Below, piece by piece: positions 1 through 12,110 of a stretch of DNA of 64,000 nucleotides. The notes beneath the pieces were generated by a model. It did not search any database. It saw nothing but the letters and a program-made list of their open reading frames with translations, and had not been told where the DNA came from. A program made the translations under genes and the position numbers. Numbering within the stretch: the first letter of the stretch is position 1; each line of letters opens with the position of its first letter. The stretch comes from Isoetes taiwanensis (lineage: Eukaryota > Streptophyta > Lycopodiopsida > Isoetales > Isoetaceae): positions 498,001 through 562,000 of the forward strand of contig JAJEKV010000232.1 in assembly GCA_021234155.1 (NCBI GenBank), in the 5' to 3' direction.

Positions 1-589
1 TAGTAATCGAACATATCGCCTCTGATATGGGCAAATGCTGGGGAGATCTGGAGGGCATGACATTCATCCTCAATGGCGCCCTGGTGGCAACACTGGCAAA
101 GCCTTTGCTCTCGTGCTTCCCGAGCCCAATGCCCTATTTCAATGCGGAGGCGATGTGCACCCGTGCGAATGGAAGCTATAAGTCTGCGCAACACATGGGC
201 CTTAAGTAATTTTTTATGAAGAGAAATTTGCAAAACATGTGCCAATACAAAATTTCTACAACTTGAAAATGTTCCATCTAATTTTATAGATGTGATATTA
301 GCTAAATGTTAGATAACAAGCCAACCACGACGTCAACAATTTTCATAACCATGTATAACTCTCTAGAAGCTTAAACCCTTCCTATTCTAAGCCATCAAGA
401 CCCATGCCAATTTATGCTTCCTTCTAGTTTTGGGTATTCAAAGGCTTCCACTGAGCTAGAAATTTCCTGAAACCAGCTAGAAGTTTCAATAGCTTGTTGT
501 GAAGGTGGCTGCCAAATTTGAAATTACAATGCCAAAAAGCCTCTAAATCGATCTTCATAACATTATCATGATTATGCTAGAGGAACTTA

Positions 590-590
<1 letters not shown>
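1..590. other. Intergenic stretch, nothing recognised
   Basis: AT-rich sequence. A 60-codon ATG frame at 27-209 has no recognisable motif and no supporting splice or promoter context, so it is not called. I see no RNA gene or mobile-element end here. Confidence 0.6.

Positions 591-673
<83 letters not shown>
591..673. repeat. (TCTA)n microsatellite
   Basis: About 20 uninterrupted copies of the tetranucleotide TCTA. Several LINE 3' fragments in this window end in 4-6 nt microsatellites (for example GATA at 36274). This array may have a similar origin, but no LINE end is visible next to it. Confidence 0.95.
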
Positions 674-2289
674 AAACCTTCAACAGATGAATATGCACTT
701 AATAGATTTGCAATAGAGTATACATTACTATCTTTTGGGTAAGGTGCCATAAATTGCCTTAAATATAAATGGACGTATTAATAACATTGGATAACATGTA
801 CACACCCTATGAAGAAAACATTCAACAACATGCTGTTTATAATATTGATGAGATTTACGAGACATAAAATCGTAAGATGCATGATCATAGTCTCGCGACT
901 GTACTGAAGCAGCTTCATGCAATCTTTCCACCATTGTCGTCATTGATCTTGGACCATTTTAAACTCAGTGAAGAATATGAAATAAGTTCCCAAATTGTCA
1001 AAATATTGAGAAAAGCTTTCAAATCTCTGATATTGTGGCCATCTTCAAGCACATTCCTTCTTTAGCAACCTTAAAACCTCATGGACATGCTCGACAATCC
1101 ATTGTGCTCGAGCTCTATCCTTTTCCATAATTTTCTGCCAATCTTGAGAGTGTTAATTATACCCTTTGCATCAGGGCAAAGTTGGACTACCGTTACAAGT
1201 TTTGACTTATCATCCTTGATATTTGGATCTGTAGCAACCTCAGAGGCTGCACTCTTTGGTTCATATGCCATGAATGTAACTGATGCTAAAATCATACACA
1301 AGAGTAATGTAAGATTCAAGTGCTTTTTTAGGTCAAATGTTATTGCAATCTATCACAATCCTCTACTTTATCAGAATCTCTTGTTTTATCTGATCATAAA
1401 ACCCACTTGAATTGCACAATAAGACTACCTACAGTATCATGCACTGGTTGTAATACTACAACATTTATAGGCTTTCACACTGCAATTGCAACTTCTCTAA
1501 AGCCTCCACTCATGAATTCAATAGCAGAAAGCCCATGCAAGCCATTACTACTTGCAGATAGCAACATCAACACAAATATGAGAATGGTGACTTGGTTGTC
1601 CTTAATAAGCTTGTCTTCCCATCCAATCTATCAAGCATGAGAAATGGAGACCAGACAATCCAAATCAGTGTATTAACATCTAAAAAGGGGGCACATTGTA
1701 TATTATCAAAGTTGAACCAAAGCTAACAAAATTGCTGATATAACCAATTTTCAAAGAACAATATTGTACAATGAGAGAGTACTGCCCATGTTCTTGGTCT
1801 TTAAATTTCCAAACGGGCAAGGGTTATTGAAGTAGTATTTTAGTCCTGAACTCTTGTAGACATTCCAAGGATGGAATGATTCCTACTAATATATGATAGA
1901 CATATAATGATTCCTACTAAGAAGAAATCTCTCAGGCTCAAGTATGCTATATGATTCCTACTAAGTAGAGATCTGTAGGCGTACACTTAGGAAAAGTTAG
2001 CTATGATCCTATTCATAGGACAAAATAGTGCATATCTCAGTAAAATGAACTCTATGAACTTCTTCAACGCACGCTTGCAATATTTAGCATTAGGGTCCTC
2101 ACACGCTACGGGTGGCATAAATGACGCCATTTTTAGCCCTAAATAATAGCGCTAATTAAGGGGGGTAACTGAATTTTTAAATTTTATTTTAGCACTAAAT
2201 CCCGCCCATTGGATCCTAAACCGTTGAACCTTTCTTCCTTTCCTTCTTTCTTGGAGTTTCTTGGATCGGATTCAGAAACATAGCTATTC
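674..2289. other. Intergenic stretch with small repeats
   Basis: No gene is supported. Open frames on both strands at 1071-1640 are short and start at non-ATG codons or lack motifs. Three copies of ATGATTCCTACTAA lie near 1877, 1908 and 1950, a small local duplication. Confidence 0.5.
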
Positions 2290-2612
2290 CCCATCGAGAT
2301 CCCCGTACTCTGCTTGGTTAACTGGCCGGATCAAATTGTTGTGACTGTACTGCTCCTACAACAATAATTATCGAAATCTTGTTATTTGTACCATTCTAAA
2401 CAATCAATTGCCAGTCATTAGATTCAACAAAAGCCCCAATCGAGATCCCATTTCCCTGCTTGGTTAACTGGCTGGATTAAATTGCTATGACTGTGCTGCT
2501 TCCACAGCAGTAATTATCGAATTCGGTTATTTGTACCATTCTAAACAATCGATTGCCAGTCAATCGAGATCCCATTACCCCCCGCTTGGTAAAGAGCTCG
2601 ATCAAATTGCTC
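2290..2612. repeat. Tandem repeat, about 146-bp unit, 2+ copies
   Basis: Each unit runs from ATCGAGATCCC through GCTTGGTTAACTGG to ACAATCRATTGCCAGTCA. GCTTGG occurs at 2312, 2458 and 2584, so the first period is 146 bp and the third unit is shorter and partial. The units differ at scattered positions, so the duplication is not recent. It lies about 0.8 kb upstream of the gene at 3395. Confidence 0.85.
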
Positions 2613-2899
2613 ATCCAACAATTTTCACTCAAGAAAAGTTGTTTTAGTGGTAAGCATCTAATCTTTGTTGACAAATCTTTGGAAATGGTAAATAATGTGG
2701 AAATGGTTTCATTCTATTATATTTCATGCTTCTATATTGAAGACAAAGGTTAATGTAGCAGGTGTGGAGGATTGCATTCCATCTTGCTTTGATTCATTAG
2801 TGTGATATTTCAAGCTAGAATTTTTTGGGCTTGGCATCAGCGAAAAGTACAGCATAGTAATGTTTGGTTGTGCAAGTTCAGTAGTTGATGCTAACGAGT

Positions 2900-3235
2900 T
2901 AAGCATTTGGTACTATGTTTGCAGATAATCAGTTAGCAAATTATACTAACAGGTTATATTGGTACTATGTTTCGCAGGCAGTACTTGCTAGTTAGTATGT
3001 GCTGTGTACGAGTTACTTAGTGATTTCGTTCTATGTTTACAGGCAACATTTGCTAAGTAGCAGGTTACATTAACAACACAGATTTTGTGCTACACTTCGC
3101 TCAAATTGTTATTAGCGGCGGTTGCTAAGAAGATGAAGTTCAGTGTTAAGTTAGAAAGAGCTGCTATTTAGCATGACATGCTAAGCATTTACTATTTTGC
3201 AGACAGTAGGCTCAAGGTAATTGGTGTTGATGACA
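2900..3235. repeat. Degenerate repeat with TACTATGTTTGCAG-like cores
   Basis: Imperfect units of roughly 60-110 bp combine AGTTAGC/AGTTACT, a TGGTACTATGTTT stretch and a CAG (near 2925, 2977 and 3043). The pyrimidine-CAG pieces resemble 3' splice sites, and another lies at 3387 just before the ATG of the downstream gene. They may be decayed 5'-leader intron copies; that is inference only. Confidence 0.45.
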
Positions 3236-3394
3236 ATTAGTAATTATTTGAAAAAAGTAGCAGTTCATTGCTAAGCTCTTAAAGTTAGTACTATTCAGGA
3301 TACTTAGTGCTATGATTTGGATTGGTTTAGTTTTTTTCAGACACAATGAAGAACTTCCACTGATATATAATTTCAAAGTTGGTGCAGGGATAGA

Positions 3395-5753
3395 ATGGCA
3401 ACAAAGAAAACTCAACCTAAAGTGACCATAGACGAAGAGGAAGCAAGGAGGATGTTTGACACATCTGTGTTGCCTTCTGAGGGCATGACCTCTTCAGATG
3501 TAAGAAAGGCAGATGTGGTTGAAGATGAGATAAGCAAAATATTTGGCTGTGTAAAACTGGTGGGTACCAAGCAAATTTATAAGTCTAGTCGAATGAATCC
3601 ACTATTTGTGGATCAGTTTATGAACATCTACAGAAGATGTTACCAAAGAACTAATGTTTGTGTTGGAGAGATTGGGAAGTTTTTTGCACGGGCATTCACT
3701 TTGTATGTGAGAGGACAAAAGATTAACTGGCAGTCATTTGTGGTTAAAACGAAGGAAAGTGTTACAGCTAAGGTTGAGAAAGAAGATGAGTATGAGTCCT
3801 TATTTCCTCATACAAACGTTGTTGGTTGTGTAGTGGACTATTCTGTCATCAACTCCTTGATTGCTGAGTTAGATAAGCAGAAGGACGACTTGAACGTTAG
3901 AGTTAAAAGTGCAACCAGTGAAATGAAGGAAAAAAGGAAGTTGTGGAAGAAGTGCAGTTACGAGGTGGATGCTGCAAAACAGCAAATTGAAGCAGCAAAG
4001 GCCAAGTATGAGCACTCCAGTGTCATTACATTCTTGTCGTCAATGCTGGTTTCCAAAGAAAAGGAACTTTTGGAGGCGACAACAGCATACAAGAGTATGG
4101 AGGAAATTCACAAAGGGGTAATTGCTAATGACCTTTGCAATTACATAGTGCTCAATACTTTTTCTTTCCGCTTCATCATTCTTTTTATTTTTAAACAGGC
4201 AGAAGACGAAGAACATAGACACCAACCAAGGCTGGAGAAGTTGAAAGAAATAGCTTCATCTCTAAATAAGATGTCTGGACTGCAACTCAACCTTCCATTT
4301 TTGGAACATCCAAAATGCTCTATCGTAGCATTTGCAAGATTACAAAGTTGTTCTTTCTGTACATATGCCTATGACCCACTTTGTGTCTCAGCCATTGTTG
4401 CACATTGCATGCACCGTTTTCATCCAATTTGCGCTTACATAAGTTTCTCAAAGAGATCAACTTGTCACTCTTGTGAGAGCCAGATGCCTCATAATTGGTT
4501 CAGGTCCATTGGACTTCCATGTAGATCTGCAATGGAATCTGCTCCCAATTATAGTGCAGTGCAGTCCATTGAAAAGAGTCAAGATCCATCATTAAGCACA
4601 CCTGACTTGGAGGAGCCTGATATAATTATGCAATCCATTGAAGATTGCACTTTATTATCTTCCACAAGCCCAAACTTGAAGAGAGACAATGCTGAACAAA
4701 GTAATAGTTGTAAAAGACTGAAAAGTAAGTTATTCTCGTGAAGTATAACTACTTTGGATTTTTCTTCTATAAGTACTTATTTAATTTGATAATTTGAATG
4801 ATGCAGGCTCAAGTTTGGATATTTCAAACTCTATAGTTGACATTTCTAACAGAATTGAAGACAATGTTGTGCAAGTAATAGATGAAGAATGTGAAGCAGT
4901 GTTGAAGAATATAGATGATAATGTTTCCAATTTGGACAAACGTGCTGATATTGTGAGGAAGACAATCACAGAGGAAGAAACTGATTTGACATCAGTTGGA
5001 GAATCTCCTTCTAAGAATAATTCCAAGCAGGTTTCCTCCAGCAAACGAGCTCCATCCAAATCAATAACTAAGAAACTAAGGTGATTCTAGTGTGTTTCTT
5101 TCTGCCTGTTGTACTGATATAATTTCTCTAATAGTTGTCACTGCACAGTGCTAGTGTTGTTGGCAAGAAGCTTTTGGTTATTGAGCCAGAGGATTTCCTT
5201 CAAAAAGGCTAAAGCAATACCTGATGTGGTGGAAGGTGTCCAACTTCTTCCATCAAGAAAAGAGGTTCTTGCTGTCAGGCCAGGGGCAGTGCAGTTCATG
5301 CAAAACGTCACCAAACATGGTCTATGGTCTTCCAATCACTCAGTGATTAGCTGCCTGAGGTCTTTCATTCCTCAGTCCTTAGTGGATAAGTTTCTTTTCA
5401 AATGGATGGTGCATCCTTTGAAAATGAACGGGGGAACTTCTTGCTACATCAAAAAACTGACAAAAGTTTATGAGAAATGTCCAGAATTTAGCATGAGGAC
5501 AACTTTGCTGATTGATCCTTACAGGTACGTGAATTTTAAGAATAATGCAGATTCCTGCATCACACCTAGGTCCTTCATGCCTGACATAAATGACGGTGAT
5601 TACCTGTTGAAGACTATGGTACCTTACTTGGAGAAGCTAATAACAGAAGTGAACGTAATTGCTTATGTACAGAGGTCTGTGCATTTTCGAAATCAGTATG
5701 ATGAAAAAAGCACAAAAGTGTTGGAGGTACTAAAGACCATGGGCTTGTCCTAA
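3395..5753 (+). CDS. RING-H2-like / degenerate FCP1-type HAD domain protein (frameshifted in last exon)
   Basis: Proposed exons are 3395-4117, 4199-4724, 4807-5080 and 5149-5753. The introns are 81, 82 and 68 bp, all GT..AG. The start is the ATG at 3395, just after a possible 3' splice site at 3387. Residues ~155-240 are charged and coiled-coil-like. C292, C295, C311, H313, H316, C319, C330 and C333 give a RING-H2 spacing (C-x2-C-x15-C-x-H-x2-H-x2-C-x10-C-x2-C). A Ser/Asp/Lys-rich linker follows. The last exon reads like an FCP1/NIF (TIM50/SCP-type) HAD domain: strand 1 KKLLVIEPEDFL, then VRPGAVQFM, GLWSS and LLIDPY. The catalytic DxDx(T/V) of active members is absent, so a pseudophosphatase is inferred. 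The HAD frame breaks at an A5 run near 5199-5203: one extra base separates strand 1 from the rest. A 54-bp intron ending at 5134 would give an open frame but lose strand 1. I do not recognise the N-terminal ~150 residues. Nuclear ubiquitin ligase or scaffold roles are only guesses. Confidence 0.6.
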
Positions 5754-6179
5754 ACTGTTGTATGTTTTTTTAATATTAGATCCCTTTTTATTGTAATTTG
5801 GTGTTTATCAACACCACAAACGTTTAAAGAACTTTATAATTCTCTAGTATGCAGTTCCCGTTATAATGGGCTCAAATACCCCGCATGCTTTGGCCACAAA
5901 ATATTCCATATGATCAAAAGAGCAACCCCAAAATTAGCACAAACCTAACACAAAGTTAGCAATATCCCACATGCATATATTACAAAATTCGTGCGCATAT
6001 ATAAATAGTTTTTTGCTGCTTCATTGAAGAGTGTGGATAGAGATTAGATGATGAAAGGCTATGGCTCTCTGGCTTGTAATCTTCAGTTACATGCCAGAGT
6101 GTCATGACCTTTCAAAATGTAATCCTGGTCCACCCTTTTTTTTAGTAATGGACTCAAATATCTCACATGCATTCAATGT
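5754..6179. other. 3' flank of the RING/HAD-like gene
   Basis: AT-rich sequence following the stop at 5751-5753. No separate gene or repeat is recognised. It leads into the TTGAC-rich repeat array. Confidence 0.5.
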
Positions 6180-6910
6180 TCCACATGTTACTAAATCAAC
6201 AATTGCCAAATCAACAAATGCCAAATGAATGGATTAAGTTAAGGCATATTGTGTACAAAATATTTGGTAAAGCGTGAACAATTTTCAAGTCAACAAGTGT
6301 GAATCACCCCCAAGCATTTGGTAAAGCGTAAGTCAACAACTTTGACCTATGCTATTAAATAGATTATGTTAAGGCATATTGTGTACAACATGTTTAGTAA
6401 AGCGTGAGTCAATAATTTTCAAGTCAACAAGTGTAAATCACCCCAAGCATTTGGTAAAGCGTAAGTCAACAATTTTGACCTATGCTGCATTATGTTAAGG
6501 CATATTGTGTAAGTCAACAATTTTCAAGTCAACAAATGTGAATCACCCCCAAGCAAATGTTTGACTTTTATTGACCAACATGTTTGGTAAATCGTAAGTC
6601 AACAATTTTCAAGTCAACAAGTATGAATCACCCCTAAGCTAAAATTTGACTTTCATTGACCAACATGTTTGGTAAAGCGAGTCAACAATTTTCAAGTCAA
6701 CAAGTGTGAATCACCCCCAAGCATTTGGTAAAGCGTAAGTCAACAATTTTGACCTATGCTATTCTATGCATTATGTTAAGGCATATTGTGTAAGACAACA
6801 ATTTTCAAGTCAACAAGTGTGAATCACCCCCAAGCAAATATTTGACTTTCATTGACCAACATGTTTGGTGAAGCGTAAGTCAACAATTTTGAAGTCAACA
6901 AGCAATTTAC
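6180..6910. repeat. Tandem array rich in TTGAC/GTCAA cores
   Basis: Imperfect units combine AAGTCAACAAGTGTGAATCA, CCCCCAAGCATTTGGTAAAGCG, TAAGTCAACAATTTTGACC, TATTTGACTTTCATTGACC and TTAAGGCATATTGTG in changing order, with spacing of about 60-150 bp. The TTGAC core bound by plant WRKY factors (W-box) occurs many times on both strands. This may be a satellite that happens to contain the pentamer rather than an enhancer. Confidence 0.8.
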
Positions 6911-7147
6911 GCTAACTAATTACAATTACTAAACAAGTGCCAAGCCAACATAAGATGATCAGTGTCCAAAAAAGAATGGCAATTTCAGGATAGATATTTT
7001 TTTATGTTTTAAATTATGGTCATTTCAAGGTAATTACATTTCACTTCGTATCCTACTAAATCATTACGATTAAGATTCTAATGGTACGAAAATCCTAAAA
7101 TCGTAGCCTACGAAATTTATTTTACGCCAGCCTTTATATGGTCGTGA

Positions 7148-7689
7148 AGGAGAAGCATCGTCCAATTCTCTCCCAACGAGAACACGTCGGCGTTTGCCGC
7201 CTCCTCGCCTCTGCTTCCGCCCGCCGCCAAATTTGGGGAATTGATTTCCCTTCCTTTGCCAGAGCTCTTCGCGAGGTATGGTATAGGTTCTTGGCTAATT
7301 CCGTTTGAAGAGCCACCAGAAGACCTCCAAGATTTTTGCCCAACCAATTTTGTAGAAAGCCCCGAGCCTTCTCAGGATACCTGCTATGATTCCACCAGCT
7401 CTGATTTCACTTCTTCTGAGCTTTCTTCTGAGGTGGATTCTTCTGAGCTTTCTGGCATAGATTCTTCAGAGGTGGATTCTTCTGAGCTCCAGCCTTTTGA
7501 TTCAGAAGATGAGGTCTGGAGCGAATTTTCAGGAACTAACGAAGAAGAAGACCCGGACCCGGAGGAAGCTGAAGATTTTTTTGACTTTCAGAATTGGCTC
7601 CATAGTAAGTCGCATGCTTTTCATTTTTTGCTTTCTTGACATATTAGAGCTTTCTAACTTTCTGATTTTTTCTTACAGATGAGGCCTGA
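7148..7689 (+). CDS. Acidic Ser/Glu/Asp-rich protein remnant, 5' end not found
   Basis: A frame open from 7148 reads through 7604. It joins across a 74-bp GT..AG intron (7605-7678; phase 1, acceptor TTCTTACAG) to a three-codon last exon ending Asn-Glu-Ala-stop at 7687-7689. No in-frame ATG lies between the upstream stop at 7145 and 7241, so the first exon is missing or upstream. The visible part starts with FSPNENTSAF, then PLPELFARYGIG and FEEPPEDLQDF, then a long Ser/Glu/Asp-rich region with repeated VDSSEL. I do not recognise the family. The acidic tail would suit an intrinsically disordered region. The splice site and compositional bias argue for coding, but a gene fragment is equally possible. 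Confidence 0.4.
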
Positions 7690-7784
7690 AGACCCTGAAG
7701 ACCCTTTGTTTATAGATCTTTGCTTCTTTTTTTTCTTTTGATTACAAGTTCTTCTGAAACAGGCCTTTTGTGCCATTGTATATT

Positions 7785-8400
7785 TTTGAAAAACACATGT
7801 TATAGGCCTTGTGCCTTCAGTTTAATCCAGGCCTTGTGCCTTTTCTTTAATCCAGGCCTTAGTGCCTTTGATTGTAATGGCCTTGTGCCGACCTTTCTGT
7901 AATCCAGGCCTTAGTGCCTTCTTTAATAGATGATGGCCTTGTGCCTTTCTGTAAATTTTGGTTTTGTTACATGTTTTAATCAATTGGTTTTGTTATACCT
8001 AAAATTTTTGAAAAACACATGCTATAGGCCTTGTACCTTCAGTTTAATCCAGGCCTTGTGCCTTTTCCCATAGGCCAATTGGCCTCCGCAGAGATAAAAG
8101 AACCTTCCTTCCTTCCTTCCTTTTGTTTAATCCAGGATTTAGTGTCTTTAATTGTAATGGCCTTGTGCTGACTGTAATCCAGGCCTTGTGCCTTCTGTAA
8201 TCCAGGCCTTGGTGCCTTCTTTAATGTGGATGATGGCCTTGTGCCTTTCTGTAAATTTGTGGTTTTGTTATACCTTGTGCCTTGTGTAAATTTGTGCCTT
8301 GTGCCTTTTTCTAATTCTGTTGTACTTACATGTTTTGCCTTGTAAATTGGTTTTGTTATACCTTGTACTTAGATGTTTTACCTTGTAAATTGGCCTCAGT
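7785..8400. repeat. Degenerate minisatellite, TAATCCAGGCCTTGTGCCTT unit
   Basis: More than fifteen copies of GGCCTTGTGCC or GGCCTTAGTGCC occur, many preceded by TAATCCA and separated by CTTT or TTGT-rich spacers. Longer blocks also recur: GAAAAACACATG...AGGCCTTGT at about 7789 and 8010, and GATGATGGCCTTGTGCCTTTCTGTAAAT at about 7930 and 8230. The array starts about 100 bp after the stop of the acidic frame and is interrupted by a LINE 3' fragment at 8070. Confidence 0.85.
8070..8124 (+). mobile_element. LINE 3'-end fragment with CCTT tail
   Basis: CCCATAGGCCAATTGGCCTCCGCAGAGATAAAA followed by (CCTT)n, here split as CCCATAGGCCAATTGG and CCTCCGCAGAGATAAAA. This matches the terminal segment of the LINE at 29.7 kb (GGGTCCCATAGGC...GGTCTCCGTGGACGATAAAA). 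It sits inside the minisatellite, so it is a later, strongly 5'-truncated insertion. Confidence 0.6.
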
Positions 8401-8561
8401 GCCCTGTCTGTATACCAGCAATTTAAAATAGTATGAAACACCAACAATTGAAATTGATTGAAATTTGGAATTCATTCAACATTCGAGTACAAAATTCTGT
8501 AACTGAAGCATAAAAAATGAGAATGCAAAATACGGAAACTTCTTTATATTCATAAAAGTAC
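8401..8561. other. Short AT-rich spacer
   Basis: No motif is recognised. It precedes (on the minus strand, follows) the transposon-protein relic. Confidence 0.5.
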
Positions 8562-10265
8562 TTATACAGTACCCTTTACACAATTGCTCTTTCCACTTTC
8601 CAACAACGTGGGAAGCCTCTCTAGAATATCTTGTTCTTTGGCACTTAGATTGTAAACCACTCCCCGCTTAACAACGTGCTTTGCTTGAACCAACCTGACT
8701 TTGTTCTTTGCAACTTGAGTGGCATAAACAATTGCTTTATTTCCTCTACAAAACTTGTAGCTGGATTTACAATTCACCAACTTCTCATACTATGTCCCTT
8801 CTATGACCTCATCCCCTTGCACAAACTTCTGCCCTTGCATATCTACAAAGTCTTCTAACACCAAGTACTTAGCTTTGGTACATAGGATAAGGTAGAATTT
8901 CACATTCTCGTGATTGTTATTTGGAGCCACCACTGCAAAGACATCACCTATAGATACTTGCATGCTACATAAGTCAGCGCTGCCAATATATGCTTCTTCT
9001 CCTTCATCATGTATTTCTTCTTCTATAATAGCTTTGATGGGCTGTACCACAACTAGTTCAAACTTCTTAGTATATGATGCATTGGGGCAAGATTCCCAAT
9101 TCAAATCTAAACAATCTATGTAAAAGCAAGAGAGGTTTCTGACCTGTAAATGTGTCATGTGATTTGAACACCCATGGAAACAATGAAGGTTTCTAGATCC
9201 TTCAATAGGACGTGCTTCCCATTGATTTTTTCTGTCAACTTGTCCTATTTCAACCTCCCAAAAAGTTCTACTTACAGTTTGAATCTTCTTTTTATATGTT
9301 GTGGGTGCTGCTGTTGACATGTACTGCTTTAGCCATTCCACCACCTCGTGTGCATTGGTCATCTTGCTACCCTCCAACTTTGCTGCTCTCAAAGCCCTCT
9401 TTATTACTGCTCCTGCACCATCATGTTCTCCCTTCCCATGGCCAGCACCAAAAGTTCCACATCATGTCTAAACCTGTTAAAGATTTGAATCTAGCATCAA
9501 AGTAAAATGATTTTTTACCTTTGAATTGTGAGGCTGCACCATCTAAGAAGACATAATGCTTCTTCAAAGTGATTTCCTTCTCTTGCATCCAATGATTGTG
9601 TAAGAGAAAGCAATGCTGCACAAAGAAAGAATCATGTTTTTTGTCATCAGATATATAAAAATGTTCTTCCTTGATCATTTCTTGTGTCTCAGGATCCCTT
9701 CTATATGTGAGGTGCACAAGAATAGTGATCTGCTCATTATGCCAATGCTTGGAATGGACTTCATTCTGCTCCTTGACAGAGTAATTCTGCAAAGTCAACC
9801 AGCGATACAATAGTATCATCAAACAAACCTGTTTCAGTAGTTGTCTAAACATGGCTTGCTGCCATTTATACCTGAAATTATGTGTCACAAACTCCTTTGC
9901 TTTAGATCTGAAGGTTTCCATCAAAACATTGGATGAAGTCTGTAAATATTGATGCTCAATTCTTTTTTTTGGGTTTGCCATTTTTATCTTTACCAATTTC
10001 AATGTAGTCTATGTTCTCCCAAGTGATTTTTGAGGTACTGTCCTTTGTGTCTATAATTTATGTGCAATTTTCCATTCCAAAATGAATGGACTGGAGTTGT
10101 GACATTATGTGTAGTGGTCAGATTAAAATAGAAGCTTCCTGGATGTGCAAGAAAAACTGGTTTTTGTTGCATCTTCCTAGGGATTTGAACCTTAGATACC
10201 TCCATCAAAACATGAAAAATCATTGAAACATAATATTCTACTAACTTGGAGTGGCTTTGTATCAA
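8562..10265 (-). pseudogene. Broken transposon-borne protein (DGAASQFK / GHGKGE family)
   Basis: Four collinear minus-strand blocks read as one protein: 10265 to about 10040, 10020 to about 9450, 9445 to 8790, and 8780 to 8562. Key motifs are WENIDYIEIGKD, the block before HYVFLDGAASQFKGK, then GLDMMWNF, GHGKGEHDGAGAVIKRAL and a Lys-rich C-terminus. This order (DG.ASQFK, then W.F...GHGKG..DG.GA..K) is one I know from transposon-associated proteins of plants, algae and animals. I cannot name the superfamily. Damage: a frame change near 10010-10040; a T-run of four near 9447, where the motif frame needs three or six; and an in-frame TAG before 8787. Between 8790 and 8780 the same frame continues after the stop, so the C-terminal block is the same protein. 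No terminal repeats were found. Confidence 0.5.

Positions 10266-12110
<1,845 letters not shown>

Noticed and set aside
591-673. CRISPR array or other spaced repeat
   Set aside because: Simple uninterrupted tetranucleotide run in a plant nuclear context; no repeat-spacer pattern anywhere in the window.
1071-1319. Minus-strand frame that looks like a signal peptide followed by a small secreted protein
   Set aside because: It begins at a TTG codon. The first ATG falls inside the hydrophobic stretch, and there is no cysteine pattern or family match.
7117-7347. Minus-strand ATG frames over the small acidic gene
   Set aside because: Two overlapping antisense frames with no motif. The plus strand has the splice junction and the coding-like composition.
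9212-9813. Plus-strand open frames over the transposon-protein relic
   Set aside because: They are shadows of the minus-strand coding sequence, which carries the recognisable motifs.
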